This document shows, in pieces, positions 1 to 6,326 of a DNA stretch of 6,414 nucleotides. Source of the DNA: Candidatus Nitrosopumilus sp. (GTDB lineage Archaea; Thermoproteota; Nitrososphaeria; Nitrososphaerales; Nitrosopumilaceae); contig JAOUAY010000073.1 of assembly GCA_029860565.1 (NCBI GenBank), positions 1 through 6,414 of the forward strand. The letters run 5' to 3'. The translations under genes and the position numbers were made by a program. Below the pieces are notes generated by a model. It was not told the DNA's origin and searched no databases. It saw only the letters and a list, made by a program, of their open reading frames with translations. The stretch's first letter is position 1, and every line of letters starts with the position of its first letter.

Positions 1-892
1 CTTCTTTTGTGTCTTTATCAGATGCAGCATAACTTGTAACTATAGTAATCTCTTTAGAGTAAATTTTACTCATATCCAAATTTAGTGTTGCACCCTTGGA
101 AGGAACACCAAACATCATTACAACACCACCCTTTCGTACCATATCTATTGCATCATCTAGTGCCTTGAGGCTACTTGTTGCAACGATTGCCACATCTACA
201 CCCCTATCATCGGTGTGATCTAGAATTTTTTGTTTTCTATTCTCATCTACAGAGTGAATAGATTCAGTAATGTTGAATTTCCTTGCAAAATTTAATCTAA
301 AATTATTAATATCAAAACAAAAGATTTTTGAAAATTTCTTTGTCTGTGCCAACATCACATGCATCATTCCGGTTGGACCAACACCAAAAATTGCAACAGA
401 GTCACCTTCACGGTAAGTGTATTTTTTCCAAGATCTGACACAACATGCCAACGGTTCAATCATTGCAGCTTCTTCATAACTAAGTGAGTCAGGAATTTTT
501 AAAACCCCTCCATGAGAAACGTTCCATGAAGGAACAACATACTCTTCAGACAGACCACATGGAGACAAATTAGTTTCAGAATATGTTTTACACATAGTCT
601 CATTTCCGTGATTGCACAAATGACAATCATAGCAGGGAACATGATGATGAGTAAAAACTCTGTCACCTTTTTTGAATTCAGTTACATCCGAACCAGCATC
701 CAAAACAATTCCAGAGGGTTCATGACCCAAACGCATTGAGGGTTGACCGTATTGACCAAAAACTTTTTCTAAATCAGAACCACAAATCCCACAAGCTTGC
801 ATCTGCACCAAAATATCACCAGATCCCAACGTAGGTTTTTGTGTTTCATCTACAGAGATTACAGATGGTTCTTTAACTGATGCAGTTTTCAT
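1..892 (-). CDS. Zinc-dependent alcohol/polyol dehydrogenase (MDR family), C-terminus cut by window edge
   Basis: 297 codons are visible, reading leftward from ATG at 892-890; the C-terminal part (about 40-60 residues in typical members) lies outside. The family oxidises an alcohol or polyol with NAD(P) in the cytoplasm. Visible motifs: CGICGSD near residues 34-40 with catalytic-zinc ligand C37; GHE with H57 and E58; structural-zinc cysteines C87, C90, C93 and C101; IEPLACC at 145-151; Rossmann glycine motif GVGPTG at 170-175; and FDIN with D194 at the end of the second strand, where an acid usually favours NAD over NADP. The frame is unbroken. The start is fixed by an in-frame TAA four codons upstream. 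The gene follows atpF by 32 bp on the same strand but has its own TATA-like box. It resembles the sorbitol, threonine and galactitol-phosphate dehydrogenase branch; the substrate cannot be told from sequence. Confidence 0.93.
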   Translation of the reverse strand, partial: MKTASVKEPSVISVDETQKPTLGSGDILVQMQACGICGSDLEKVFGQYGQPSMRLGHEPSGIVLDAGSDVTEFKKGDRVFTHHHVPCYDCHLCNHGNETMCKTYSETNLSPCGLSEEYVVPSWNVSHGGVLKIPDSLSYEEAAMIEPLACCVRSWKKYTYREGDSVAIFGVGPTGMMHVMLAQTKKFSKIFCFDINNFRLNFARKFNITESIHSVDENRKQKILDHTDDRGVDVAIVATSSLKALDDAIDMVRKGGVVMMFGVPSKGATLNLDMSKIYSKEITIVTSYAASDKDTKE

Positions 893-911
893 GGCAGAAC
901 ATTAAAAATTT

Positions 912-919
912 GATTATAA
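912..919 (-). promoter_or_regulatory. TATA-like box of the dehydrogenase gene
   Basis: TTATAATC on the minus strand, with TATAAT beginning 26 bases upstream of the ATG at 892, in the 32-bp gap after atpF. This is the spacing expected if transcription starts at or next to the start codon (leaderless mRNA). No Shine-Dalgarno sequence precedes the ATG. Assigned by eye from position and composition only. Confidence 0.5.
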
Positions 920-924
920 GAAGA

Positions 925-1218
925 TTATACGCCGAGAATCTTCTTTAGCATAACTCTATAATCAACTTCGGTTTTTTCACTTCCAGCTGCAGGTAATGCA
1001 AAAACCAGCGTAGATTTTTCAGCTCTAAGTGCAGTTAATTCATCGTTAATGGATTCTGTAATATCATCACTGACTAATACCAAACCAACATCAGAATCAT
1101 CAGTTAATGTCTTAATTTCTTGAAAAGCCTTTTGAGGATTTTCAGAGATCTTACCTGGAATTCCAGCCAGTTGGAAACTAGTCACAAATGATTTGCTGCC
1201 AACAGTAAAGATTTTCAC
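925..1218 (-). CDS. atpF: A/V-type ATP synthase subunit F
   Basis: A small subunit of the central stalk of the membrane-bound archaeal ATP synthase, which couples ion flow to ATP synthesis. The core reads KIFTVGSKSFVTSFQLAGIP at the N-terminus, then VGLVLVSDDI, where the family has a hydrophobic strand followed by (S/T)(D/E)DIA-like residues, and ends in YRVMLKKILGV, the usual C-terminal helix. I chose GTG at 1218-1216, giving 97 residues, because the family is about 100 residues long and begins right at this strand, and because a TTAAAT box sits 24-29 bases upstream. The open frame continues to ATG at 1263 (112 residues) and ATG at 1308 (127 residues). The extra stretch is basic, looks unlike the family, and would overlap the divergent gene's start codon. 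No other ATP synthase subunit gene is in the window. Family is confident, start is not. Confidence 0.9.
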   Translation of the reverse strand: MKIFTVGSKSFVTSFQLAGIPGKISENPQKAFQEIKTLTDDSDVGLVLVSDDITESINDELTALRAEKSTLVFALPAAGSEKTEVDYRVMLKKILGV

Positions 1219-1240
1219 AGTTAAGAATTTTCTTCGTTCT

Positions 1241-1247
1241 AATTTAA
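1241..1247 (-). promoter_or_regulatory. TATA-like box of atpF
   Basis: TTAAATT on the minus strand, starting 29 bases upstream of the GTG at 1218. It supports the short, leaderless start. If the longer forms from 1263 or 1308 were real, this box would lie inside the coding region. Confidence 0.4.
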
Positions 1248-1306
1248 CCCTTTTTGGAGACATTAGATCAGGAAAGGTTGATTTAGTTTGAAAAACCAGT
1301 GAATTC

Positions 1307-1606
1307 ATGGCAGAAATTGATATTCAAAAAGATGTCTATTTGTTCCTACACGGAAGAATGGATCTTAAAGAAAAAGCAACAAATGCATTGACTGCGAAAG
1401 GATTTGCAGTAGATAAAGTCACCATGGCTTTGCCAACCAAAGTTGGAAACGTGGGAGATTACATGGCAATGTTATGGATGCCCCCAAACCCAGATCACAT
1501 AAAGATTCAACAAATTACAAAAATTGAAGAAGTAGAACCAGAAGGAATGACCGGTCTTTGGAAAGGTGTTTCAAAAGACGATATTGACACTGTTCCGCTA
1601 GAATAG
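1307..1606 (+). CDS. Conserved-looking small protein of unknown function
   Basis: 99 residues from ATG at 1307 to TAG. I do not recognise a family. The protein looks soluble: no signal peptide, no membrane segment, no cysteine, and a mixed charge pattern. It has an alpha/beta-like order: a strand (VYLFLHG), a helix (LKEKATNALTAKGF), another strand, then WMPPNPDHIKIQQITKIEEVEP and an acidic tail. The balanced composition and clean reading frame argue for a real gene. Its ATG lies in a CATG palindrome shared with the longest possible atpF reading, so the two genes are divergent with a short spacer. A weak AT-rich stretch (GATTTAG, 1280-1286) lies 21-27 bases upstream and may be its promoter. 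It converges with the next gene with one base between stops. Confidence 0.75.
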   Translation: MAEIDIQKDVYLFLHGRMDLKEKATNALTAKGFAVDKVTMALPTKVGNVGDYMAMLWMPPNPDHIKIQQITKIEEVEPEGMTGLWKGVSKDDIDTVPLE

Positions 1607-1607
1607 T

Positions 1608-1859
1608 CTAACTGAATCCGGCACCAAAATCAGTACCCTTTTCTAAAACATCACTTGAATCAGAATTTTTTAATTTTCTATAAAGTAATGTTTCGTAAAC
1701 AATCTTCATGGCATTTTCATCATCAAGATTACAATCATCTTTGATCAGATTTTTGTATTTTTCTAATTTTATAACATCTTGCTCATCAAATGAAATACCA
1801 TCGTGTAGCATCAAATTTGCAATTTTTTCTATTTCAGAATTTTGTTGGTTTTCATCCAT
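1608..1859 (-). CDS. Small acidic protein of unknown function
   Basis: 83 residues, ATG at 1859 to TAG at 1610-1608. Not recognised. It is strongly acidic (many D and E in the first 50 residues), probably helical, with one cysteine, no signal peptide and no membrane segment. The tail is glycine-rich (TDFGAGFS). A TTAATA box 23-28 bases upstream of the ATG and the lack of a competing frame support a real leaderless gene. It lies downstream of the SWIM gene on the same strand after a 48-bp gap and may also receive read-through from it. Short length and absence of a known domain keep confidence moderate. Confidence 0.62.
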   Translation of the reverse strand: MDENQQNSEIEKIANLMLHDGISFDEQDVIKLEKYKNLIKDDCNLDDENAMKIVYETLLYRKLKNSDSSDVLEKGTDFGAGFS

Positions 1860-1881
1860 GATGTAGTACAGAATTTCTAGT

Positions 1882-1887
1882 TATTAA
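1882..1887 (-). promoter_or_regulatory. TATA-like box of the acidic orphan gene
   Basis: TTAATA on the minus strand, 23-28 bases upstream of the ATG at 1859, in the 48-bp gap between the SWIM gene and this one. Spacing matches the other leaderless candidates in the window. Confidence 0.4.
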
Positions 1888-1907
1888 CATATTCGAATAA
1901 CTGGCAA

Positions 1908-2210
1908 TCATAAATTAGAAATTAATGCTGAAAGAAAACCCGAAAATTCATCATCAGAAAAAATAATTGTTTCAACTTGATTTTCGGTTCTAGCAAGTTG
2001 TGCAGATTCTAAATGGTAGCACATAGTTTTTCCATTTAGTTTGCCAAAGTAAAATCCCGGACAAGAACAATAACCGCAATCAGGATCAATCCAGTGTTCA
2101 TTGCTTTTTCCAACCACAGTCCAAATTTTTCTTTGAGTTGGTTCAAAAATATGCAGTTTTACACGTTTTTCAGAAACTAGAGATTGAACTCGTCCCGAAT
2201 CTTTGTTCAT
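1908..2210 (-). CDS. Small SWIM zinc-finger protein
   Basis: 100 residues, ATG at 2210 to TGA. The centre carries the SWIM signature CxC...CxH: C48-S-C50, thirteen residues, then C64-Y-H66, with the usual hydrophobic, aromatic CPGFYF after the first pair; C45 is an extra cysteine just before it. The 40 residues before the finger (KLHIFEP, IWTVVGKSNEHWIDP) form the short beta region normally leading into SWIM domains. Nothing else is fused, so this is a stand-alone SWIM protein. SWIM domains bind DNA or protein partners; small ones in archaea and the eukaryotic Shu complex have been linked to Rad51/RadA paralogues in recombination. That role here is inference. It is divergent from a nuclease-like phosphoesterase, sharing a 34-bp promoter region. 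Confidence 0.85.
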   Translation of the reverse strand: MNKDSGRVQSLVSEKRVKLHIFEPTQRKIWTVVGKSNEHWIDPDCGYCSCPGFYFGKLNGKTMCYHLESAQLARTENQVETIIFSDDEFSGFLSALISNL

Positions 2211-2215
2211 AAAGA

Positions 2216-2221
2216 TTTAAT
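2216..2221 (+). promoter_or_regulatory. TATA-like box of the phosphoesterase gene
   Basis: TTTAAT on the plus strand, 24-29 bases upstream of GTG at 2245. It lies 6-11 bp upstream of the SWIM gene's ATG, so it overlaps that gene's promoter region. Confidence 0.45.
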
Positions 2222-2233
2222 CTGATATCTGCA

Positions 2234-2239
2234 GTATAA
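2234..2239 (-). promoter_or_regulatory. TATA-like box of the SWIM gene
   Basis: TTATAC on the minus strand, 24-29 bases upstream of the ATG at 2210. It sits 6-11 bp upstream of the phosphoesterase GTG. The two divergent boxes are arranged symmetrically, so transcription initiation in the two directions probably competes for the same DNA. Confidence 0.45.
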
Positions 2240-2244
2240 CTTTG

Positions 2245-2994
2245 GTGTTACAAATTAGAATAGTTCCATCAAAACCAGCTTTAATTTTAGAGGGTGAAAA
2301 AAAGAATCTAATAGTTGCAGATATTCACATTGGATTTGAAAATAGCATGGCATCAAATAAAATTTTCATAGGTAAAAATTCAACGATAAGTGAATTAATT
2401 CAAGAATTAACAGAATTAATTGATTTTGAAAAACCAGATTCAATAATTTTGCTTGGAGATATAAAATCAAGCATCAAAAACATATCCAGGAATGAATGGG
2501 ATGAAATTCCATTATTTTTTAAAAAGATTAGAGAAAAGTGTGACGTAATACTAGTTCCAGGAAACCACGATGCAAATATTCAAAGATTGATTCCAGATAA
2601 CATTTCAATGATTAGTTCTACCGGGATGGTTGATGAAAATATTCTATTAACACATGGACATGTAATGCCATCAGAGAATTTCTCACACGTAGATAAAATT
2701 ATCATGGGTCATCTTCATCCAGTATTTTTTCAAGAAGACTCCATAATCAACGGTCAAAGGGTTTGGGTTTCAATCAAAACAGAAAAAGAGAACATATTTC
2801 CAAATAAAACAGGAGAGATTGAAATCATAATAGTTCCTTCATTTAACAAGTATTTTTATGCAACACACAGAAAACAATACAAAAAATCAATTTCCCCCAT
2901 CATCAATAAAATAAAAACAATATCCAAGGCAAAAATCATAACATTAGATGGAATAATCATAGGAAACGAATCAAATATTGATCAAGTAATTTAA
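2245..2994 (+). CDS. SbcD-related archaeal metallophosphoesterase (ICC-like)
   Basis: A calcineurin-like phosphoesterase that should bind two metal ions and cleave phosphoester bonds. Positions counted from the TTG at 2242: DIH (D27, H29), LLGDI (D73), GNHD (107-110), THGH (137-140) and GHLH (156-159). These are all five metal-binding blocks in order and with no substitution. At about 250 residues, with the compact core and a C-terminal strand region, it fits the archaeal SbcD-related/ICC-like group (COG1407 type) rather than full SbcD/Mre11, which has extra capping domains. Start: TTG at 2242 and GTG at 2245 are adjacent; I chose GTG because it is the commoner start and lies 29 bases from the TATA-like box. 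The substrate is unknown; relatives are linked to nucleic-acid or nucleotide processing. It is divergent from the SWIM gene and converges on carB. Confidence 0.9.
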   Translation: MLQIRIVPSKPALILEGEKKNLIVADIHIGFENSMASNKIFIGKNSTISELIQELTELIDFEKPDSIILLGDIKSSIKNISRNEWDEIPLFFKKIREKCDVILVPGNHDANIQRLIPDNISMISSTGMVDENILLTHGHVMPSENFSHVDKIIMGHLHPVFFQEDSIINGQRVWVSIKTEKENIFPNKTGEIEIIIVPSFNKYFYATHRKQYKKSISPIINKIKTISKAKIITLDGIIIGNESNIDQVI

Positions 2995-3042
2995 TCAATC
3001 AAATTTTGACATCAAAGAATCTTTCACACATTATTTGATTGA
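2995..3042. terminator. Inverted repeat between convergent genes, possible shared 3' structure
   Basis: TCAATCAAAT at 2995-3004 is matched perfectly by its reverse complement ATTTGATTGA at 3033-3042, with a 28-base spacer, in the 67-bp gap between the phosphoesterase stop and the carB stop. A pyrimidine run (cttttct) follows on the plus strand. Archaeal termination mainly uses U-rich tracts rather than stems, so a terminator role in either direction is tentative. The arms are AT-rich and the match may be chance. Confidence 0.3.
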
Positions 3043-3061
3043 GCATTTGTCTTTTCTATAA

Positions 3062-6000
3062 TTATTCATATTTGTCATAAGGCTCAATTGGTTCTTTTGT
3101 GGTTTTATTGTCCCTAAGCCACTCCAATGTATTTACAAATGAATCTGCTAATTCAATAGTAGTAAGCACAGGGATCCCTAACTCGAGAGATTTTCGTCTA
3201 ATTTGAAATTCGTCATCAAGCATTCCAACATATTTTTCCAATGTAGATGTGCTTGGAATGTTTATGATAAAGTCAATTTTTCTTTCATATAGAAGATCAG
3301 AAATGTTTGGCTTTCTTTCAGGCTCTGAAATTTTGTGTACAATTTCAACTTCACCTATTTTTTCTTTAAAGAATTCTGCAGTATGTTCAGTTGCTAAAAT
3401 CTTAAATCCCAAATCTCTGAGTTTTGCAATGGCAGGTACTAGTTTTTCCTTATTTTGAGCACCCCCTACAGTTACAAGTGCAGACCCTTTGTCAGGAAGA
3501 TTATACCCTGCTGATATCAATCCTTTTGACAATGCATCATAGAAGCTATTTCCAAAACATGCCACTTCACCAGTTGATTGCATTTCAACACCCAATGCAA
3601 TGTCTGCACCCTCTAATTGCATAAATGAAAACTGTGGGACTTTGATCCCATAGTTGTGAATCTTTTGCCATTTGTTTTCAGGAATTTTAGGCAGGGGTTT
3701 GTCCAATATTGCCCTGGATGCAAGAGAAATCAGGTTTGTTTTGACTAATTTTGATACAAAGGGCATAGAACGAGAAGCCCGAATGTTTAATTCAATTACA
3801 TATACATGATCATCGTGAATCAAGAATTGCAAATTAAACGGTCCTTTAACATTGAAAGTCAATGCAATTTTTTTCGAATATTCGTTGATAGTTTCAATAA
3901 TTTTGTTATTTAGACGCCAGGGTGGAATGACCATCATGGCATCTCCAGAATGAACGCCTGCACTGTCAATGTGTTCAACAATGGCACCAATAACAACCTC
4001 CTTTCCATTACTGACACCATCCACATCTACTTCTAGCGAGTTTAACATGAATTTAGAAATTACAACTGGATGATCAGGGGATACATCCGTTGCTTCTTTG
4101 ACATATGTTTTTAATTCTTCTTGAGACCAAACAACTTTCATGGCTGCACCAGATAAAACATATGAAGGCCTGACAATTACAGGAAATTCAACTTCTTGTG
4201 CAAAAGATTTTGCTTCATTAATATTCGTAAACGCTTGCCAACGTGGTTGTTGTATGTGCAGCTTATCTAATTCAGCACTAAATTTAGAACGGTCTTCTGC
4301 TCTGTCAACATCATTTGCGCTTGTTCCCAGAATATTTACTCCGTGCTGTGCAAGACCAGGTGTCAAATTATTTGCAGTTTGTCCACCAACACAAGTGATT
4401 ATACCTTGTGGGTGTTCAAATTCAGTAATATCTAAAATTCTTTCTTGAGTTAATTCCTCAAAGTACAATCTTGTACAAATATCATAATCAGTAGAGACTG
4501 TTTCAGGATTGCAATTAACTACTGAAACACTTTTTATTCCATTTTCTTGCAGACCCCAAACCATGTTGACAGTACCCCAATCAAATTCCACACTGCTTCC
4601 GATTCTATACGGTCCTGCACCAAGTACAATAATCCCATTTTCATCTTTAGGGATTTCCACATCATTTGAATTGCCACCATATGTCAAATAGAGATAGTTG
4701 GTTACTGCAGGCCATTCAGCTGCCAGAGTATCAATTTGTTTTACAGATGGAATTACGCCTAATTTCTTCCGTAAATCACGAATTTCATCAGGAGATTTAT
4801 CTTTGGCTCGAGCAATTTGTCTATCTGCAAAGCCCATTTTTTTAGCCTTCCAAAGAAGAGATTCGTCAAGTTCTGAGTCCTTTAGTTTTTCTTCAAGATT
4901 TACGATATTTTTTATTTTTTCTATAAACCAAGGATCAACAGTAGATAGTTTGTAAATTCGTGCAACCGATATTCCCATCTTTAATGCAATAGCAACATGA
5001 TATAGAATGTGATCATCATGATGAGACAGTTTGTATTCAATTTCTTCCTCAGTGTATTTCTTCCCGTTTGTACGATTCAAAACCAAACCATCATTTCCAA
5101 TATCCAACATTCGAATTGCTTTTTGGAAAGACTCCTCAAATGTTCTACCAACTGCCATTACTTCTCCAACGGATTTCATGGTAGGTCCAAGTCTTCTATT
5201 TACCAGTTCAAACTTTTCAAAATCCCATCTAGGATGTTTACATACAATGTAATCAAGTGAGGGCTCAAAGCAAGCAGTAGTATTTTTTGTAATTCTGTTT
5301 ACAAGTTCTGATAAATTATAACCCAATCCAATTTTTGCAGACATGTATGCCAACGGATATCCAGTTGCTTTACTTGCTAGTGCAGAAGAACGTGAAAGTC
5401 TAGGATTGATTTCAATTGCAACATACCTATCAGAATCTGGGGCAAGAGCATATTGAATATTACATTCACCTACAATTCCAACATGTTTTGTTGCACGTAA
5501 TGCAGCAGAACGTAACATGTGATATTCATGGTTATCAATAGTTTGAGATGGAGCAACCACAATGTTATCGCCGGTATGAACTTTCATTGAAAGAACATTT
5601 TCCATATTACATACAATTACATTATTTCCATCAAAATCTTGCATTACCTCATATTCAATTTGTTTCCAGTCTCCAATGTATTCTTCAATGAGTACCTGAC
5701 CAACAAGACTTGCCTTAAGACCGCGCTCAACAATTTCATGTAGTTCAATTTCATTATAGGCAACACCGCCACCTCTGCCACCCAGAGTATACGCAACCCG
5801 AATAATTACAGGATAAACTAGTTCCTCAGCTGCCTTTTTTCCATCCTCAAAATTAGTAACTGTTTTGCTTTTTAGAACAGGCATACCACATTCTTTCATG
5901 GAATCCTTGAAGAGTTGCCTATCCTCAGTTTTTTTAATTCCTGGAATTTGTGTTCCAAGTACATTAACACCATATTTTTGAAGAATTCCAGACTCATCTA

Positions 6001-6326
6001 GCTTAACCCCACAGTTCAGTGCAGTTTGTCCTCCATATGCAAGCATGACTCCATCAGGTCTTTCTTTTTCAATAATGGATTCTACGTACTCCGTATTTAC
6101 TGGAAGCAGATACACTTGATCTGCAAATCTAGTATCGGTTTGGATAGTAGCAATGTTTGGATTGATTAAGACACTGTTTATTCCATCCTCATGTATGGCT
6201 TTGAGACATTGGCTTCCGGAGTAGTCAAATTAGCGGTCGTTTTTAGCGACTCTCGCCGGCTTCTCCGATTTTAATTGCCCCACTTCCAAGTACAAGAATT
6301 TTTTTTAACGATTCATTCTTTGGCAG
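3062..6326 (-). CDS. carB: Carbamoyl-phosphate synthase large subunit, interrupted by a 22-nt candidate intron
   Basis: Makes carbamoyl phosphate from bicarbonate, ammonia (channelled from CarA) and two ATP, for pyrimidine and arginine synthesis in the cytoplasm. Removing 6230-6251 gives 1080 residues, close to the family's roughly 1070. Segments are 6326-6252 (25 codons) and 6229-3062 (1055 codons plus TAA). Order: first pre-ATP-grasp loop (GSGAIKIGEAGEFDYSG, residues 14-30), carboxyphosphate ATP-grasp to about 400, oligomerisation region to about 550, second pre-ATP-grasp loop (GAGPYRIGSSVEFDWG, near 560), carbamoyl-phosphate ATP-grasp, and an MGS-like allosteric domain from about 940 (LVTVGG, IPST). 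As the DNA stands, a frame shift and TAA fall in the first loop; the longest plain frame starts at GTG 6115 and lacks 63 essential-looking residues. The start is taken as CTG at 6326 (see separate entry). It overlaps carA by 14 bp. Confidence 0.92.
6230..6251 (-). other. Candidate bulge-helix-bulge mRNA intron inside carB
   Basis: These 22 bases are absent from the expected CarB reading; without them GAG (E25) joins TTT (F26) in GEFDYSG. On the coding strand, exon bases GGCG (6257-6254) pair with CGCU (6235-6232, one G-U) as a 4-bp central helix; AGA (6253-6251) is a 3-nt bulge; GUCG (6250-6247) pairs with CGAC (6239-6236) around a 7-nt loop; AAU (6231-6229) begins the second bulge. An outer stem of exon bases pairs UCGGAG (6268-6263) with CUCCGG (6221-6216), with a weaker extension inward. 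Cutting after the second base of each bulge frees exactly 22 nt. The second bulge is five bases or a looser loop, so the motif is relaxed rather than strict. The boundary could slide one or two bases with the same protein. GC is 11/22, above the surroundings. Folded by hand. Confidence 0.68.

Noticed and set aside
900..902. ATG just upstream of the dehydrogenase start
   Set aside because: It is out of frame with the dehydrogenase, and an in-frame stop lies four codons before the chosen ATG.
2242..2244. TTG at 2242 as the phosphoesterase start
   Set aside because: Possible, but the adjacent GTG is a commoner start and fits the TATA-like box spacing; the difference is one residue.
3249..5260. 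Several plus-strand open frames of 60-102 residues antisense to carB
   Set aside because: They lie opposite a highly conserved coding sequence, have atypical compositions rich in Ser, Cys and Phe, and match no family; they are shadows of carB.
3062..6115. Treating carB as a complete 1017-residue protein from GTG 6115
   Set aside because: The first pre-ATP-grasp loop that every CarB needs would be lost, and its codons are present just upstream.
6230..6251. The 22-base insert as an insertion-sequence remnant or a repeat unit
   Set aside because: No target-site duplication beyond one or two bases, no terminal repeats typical of a transposon, and no second copy was noticed in the window; the splice-motif fit explains more. 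Assembly error cannot be excluded.
6314..6316. ATG overlapping the carA TGA (ATGA), a classic coupled start for carB
   Set aside because: This frame reads only M-N-R and then stops, and it is not the carB frame.
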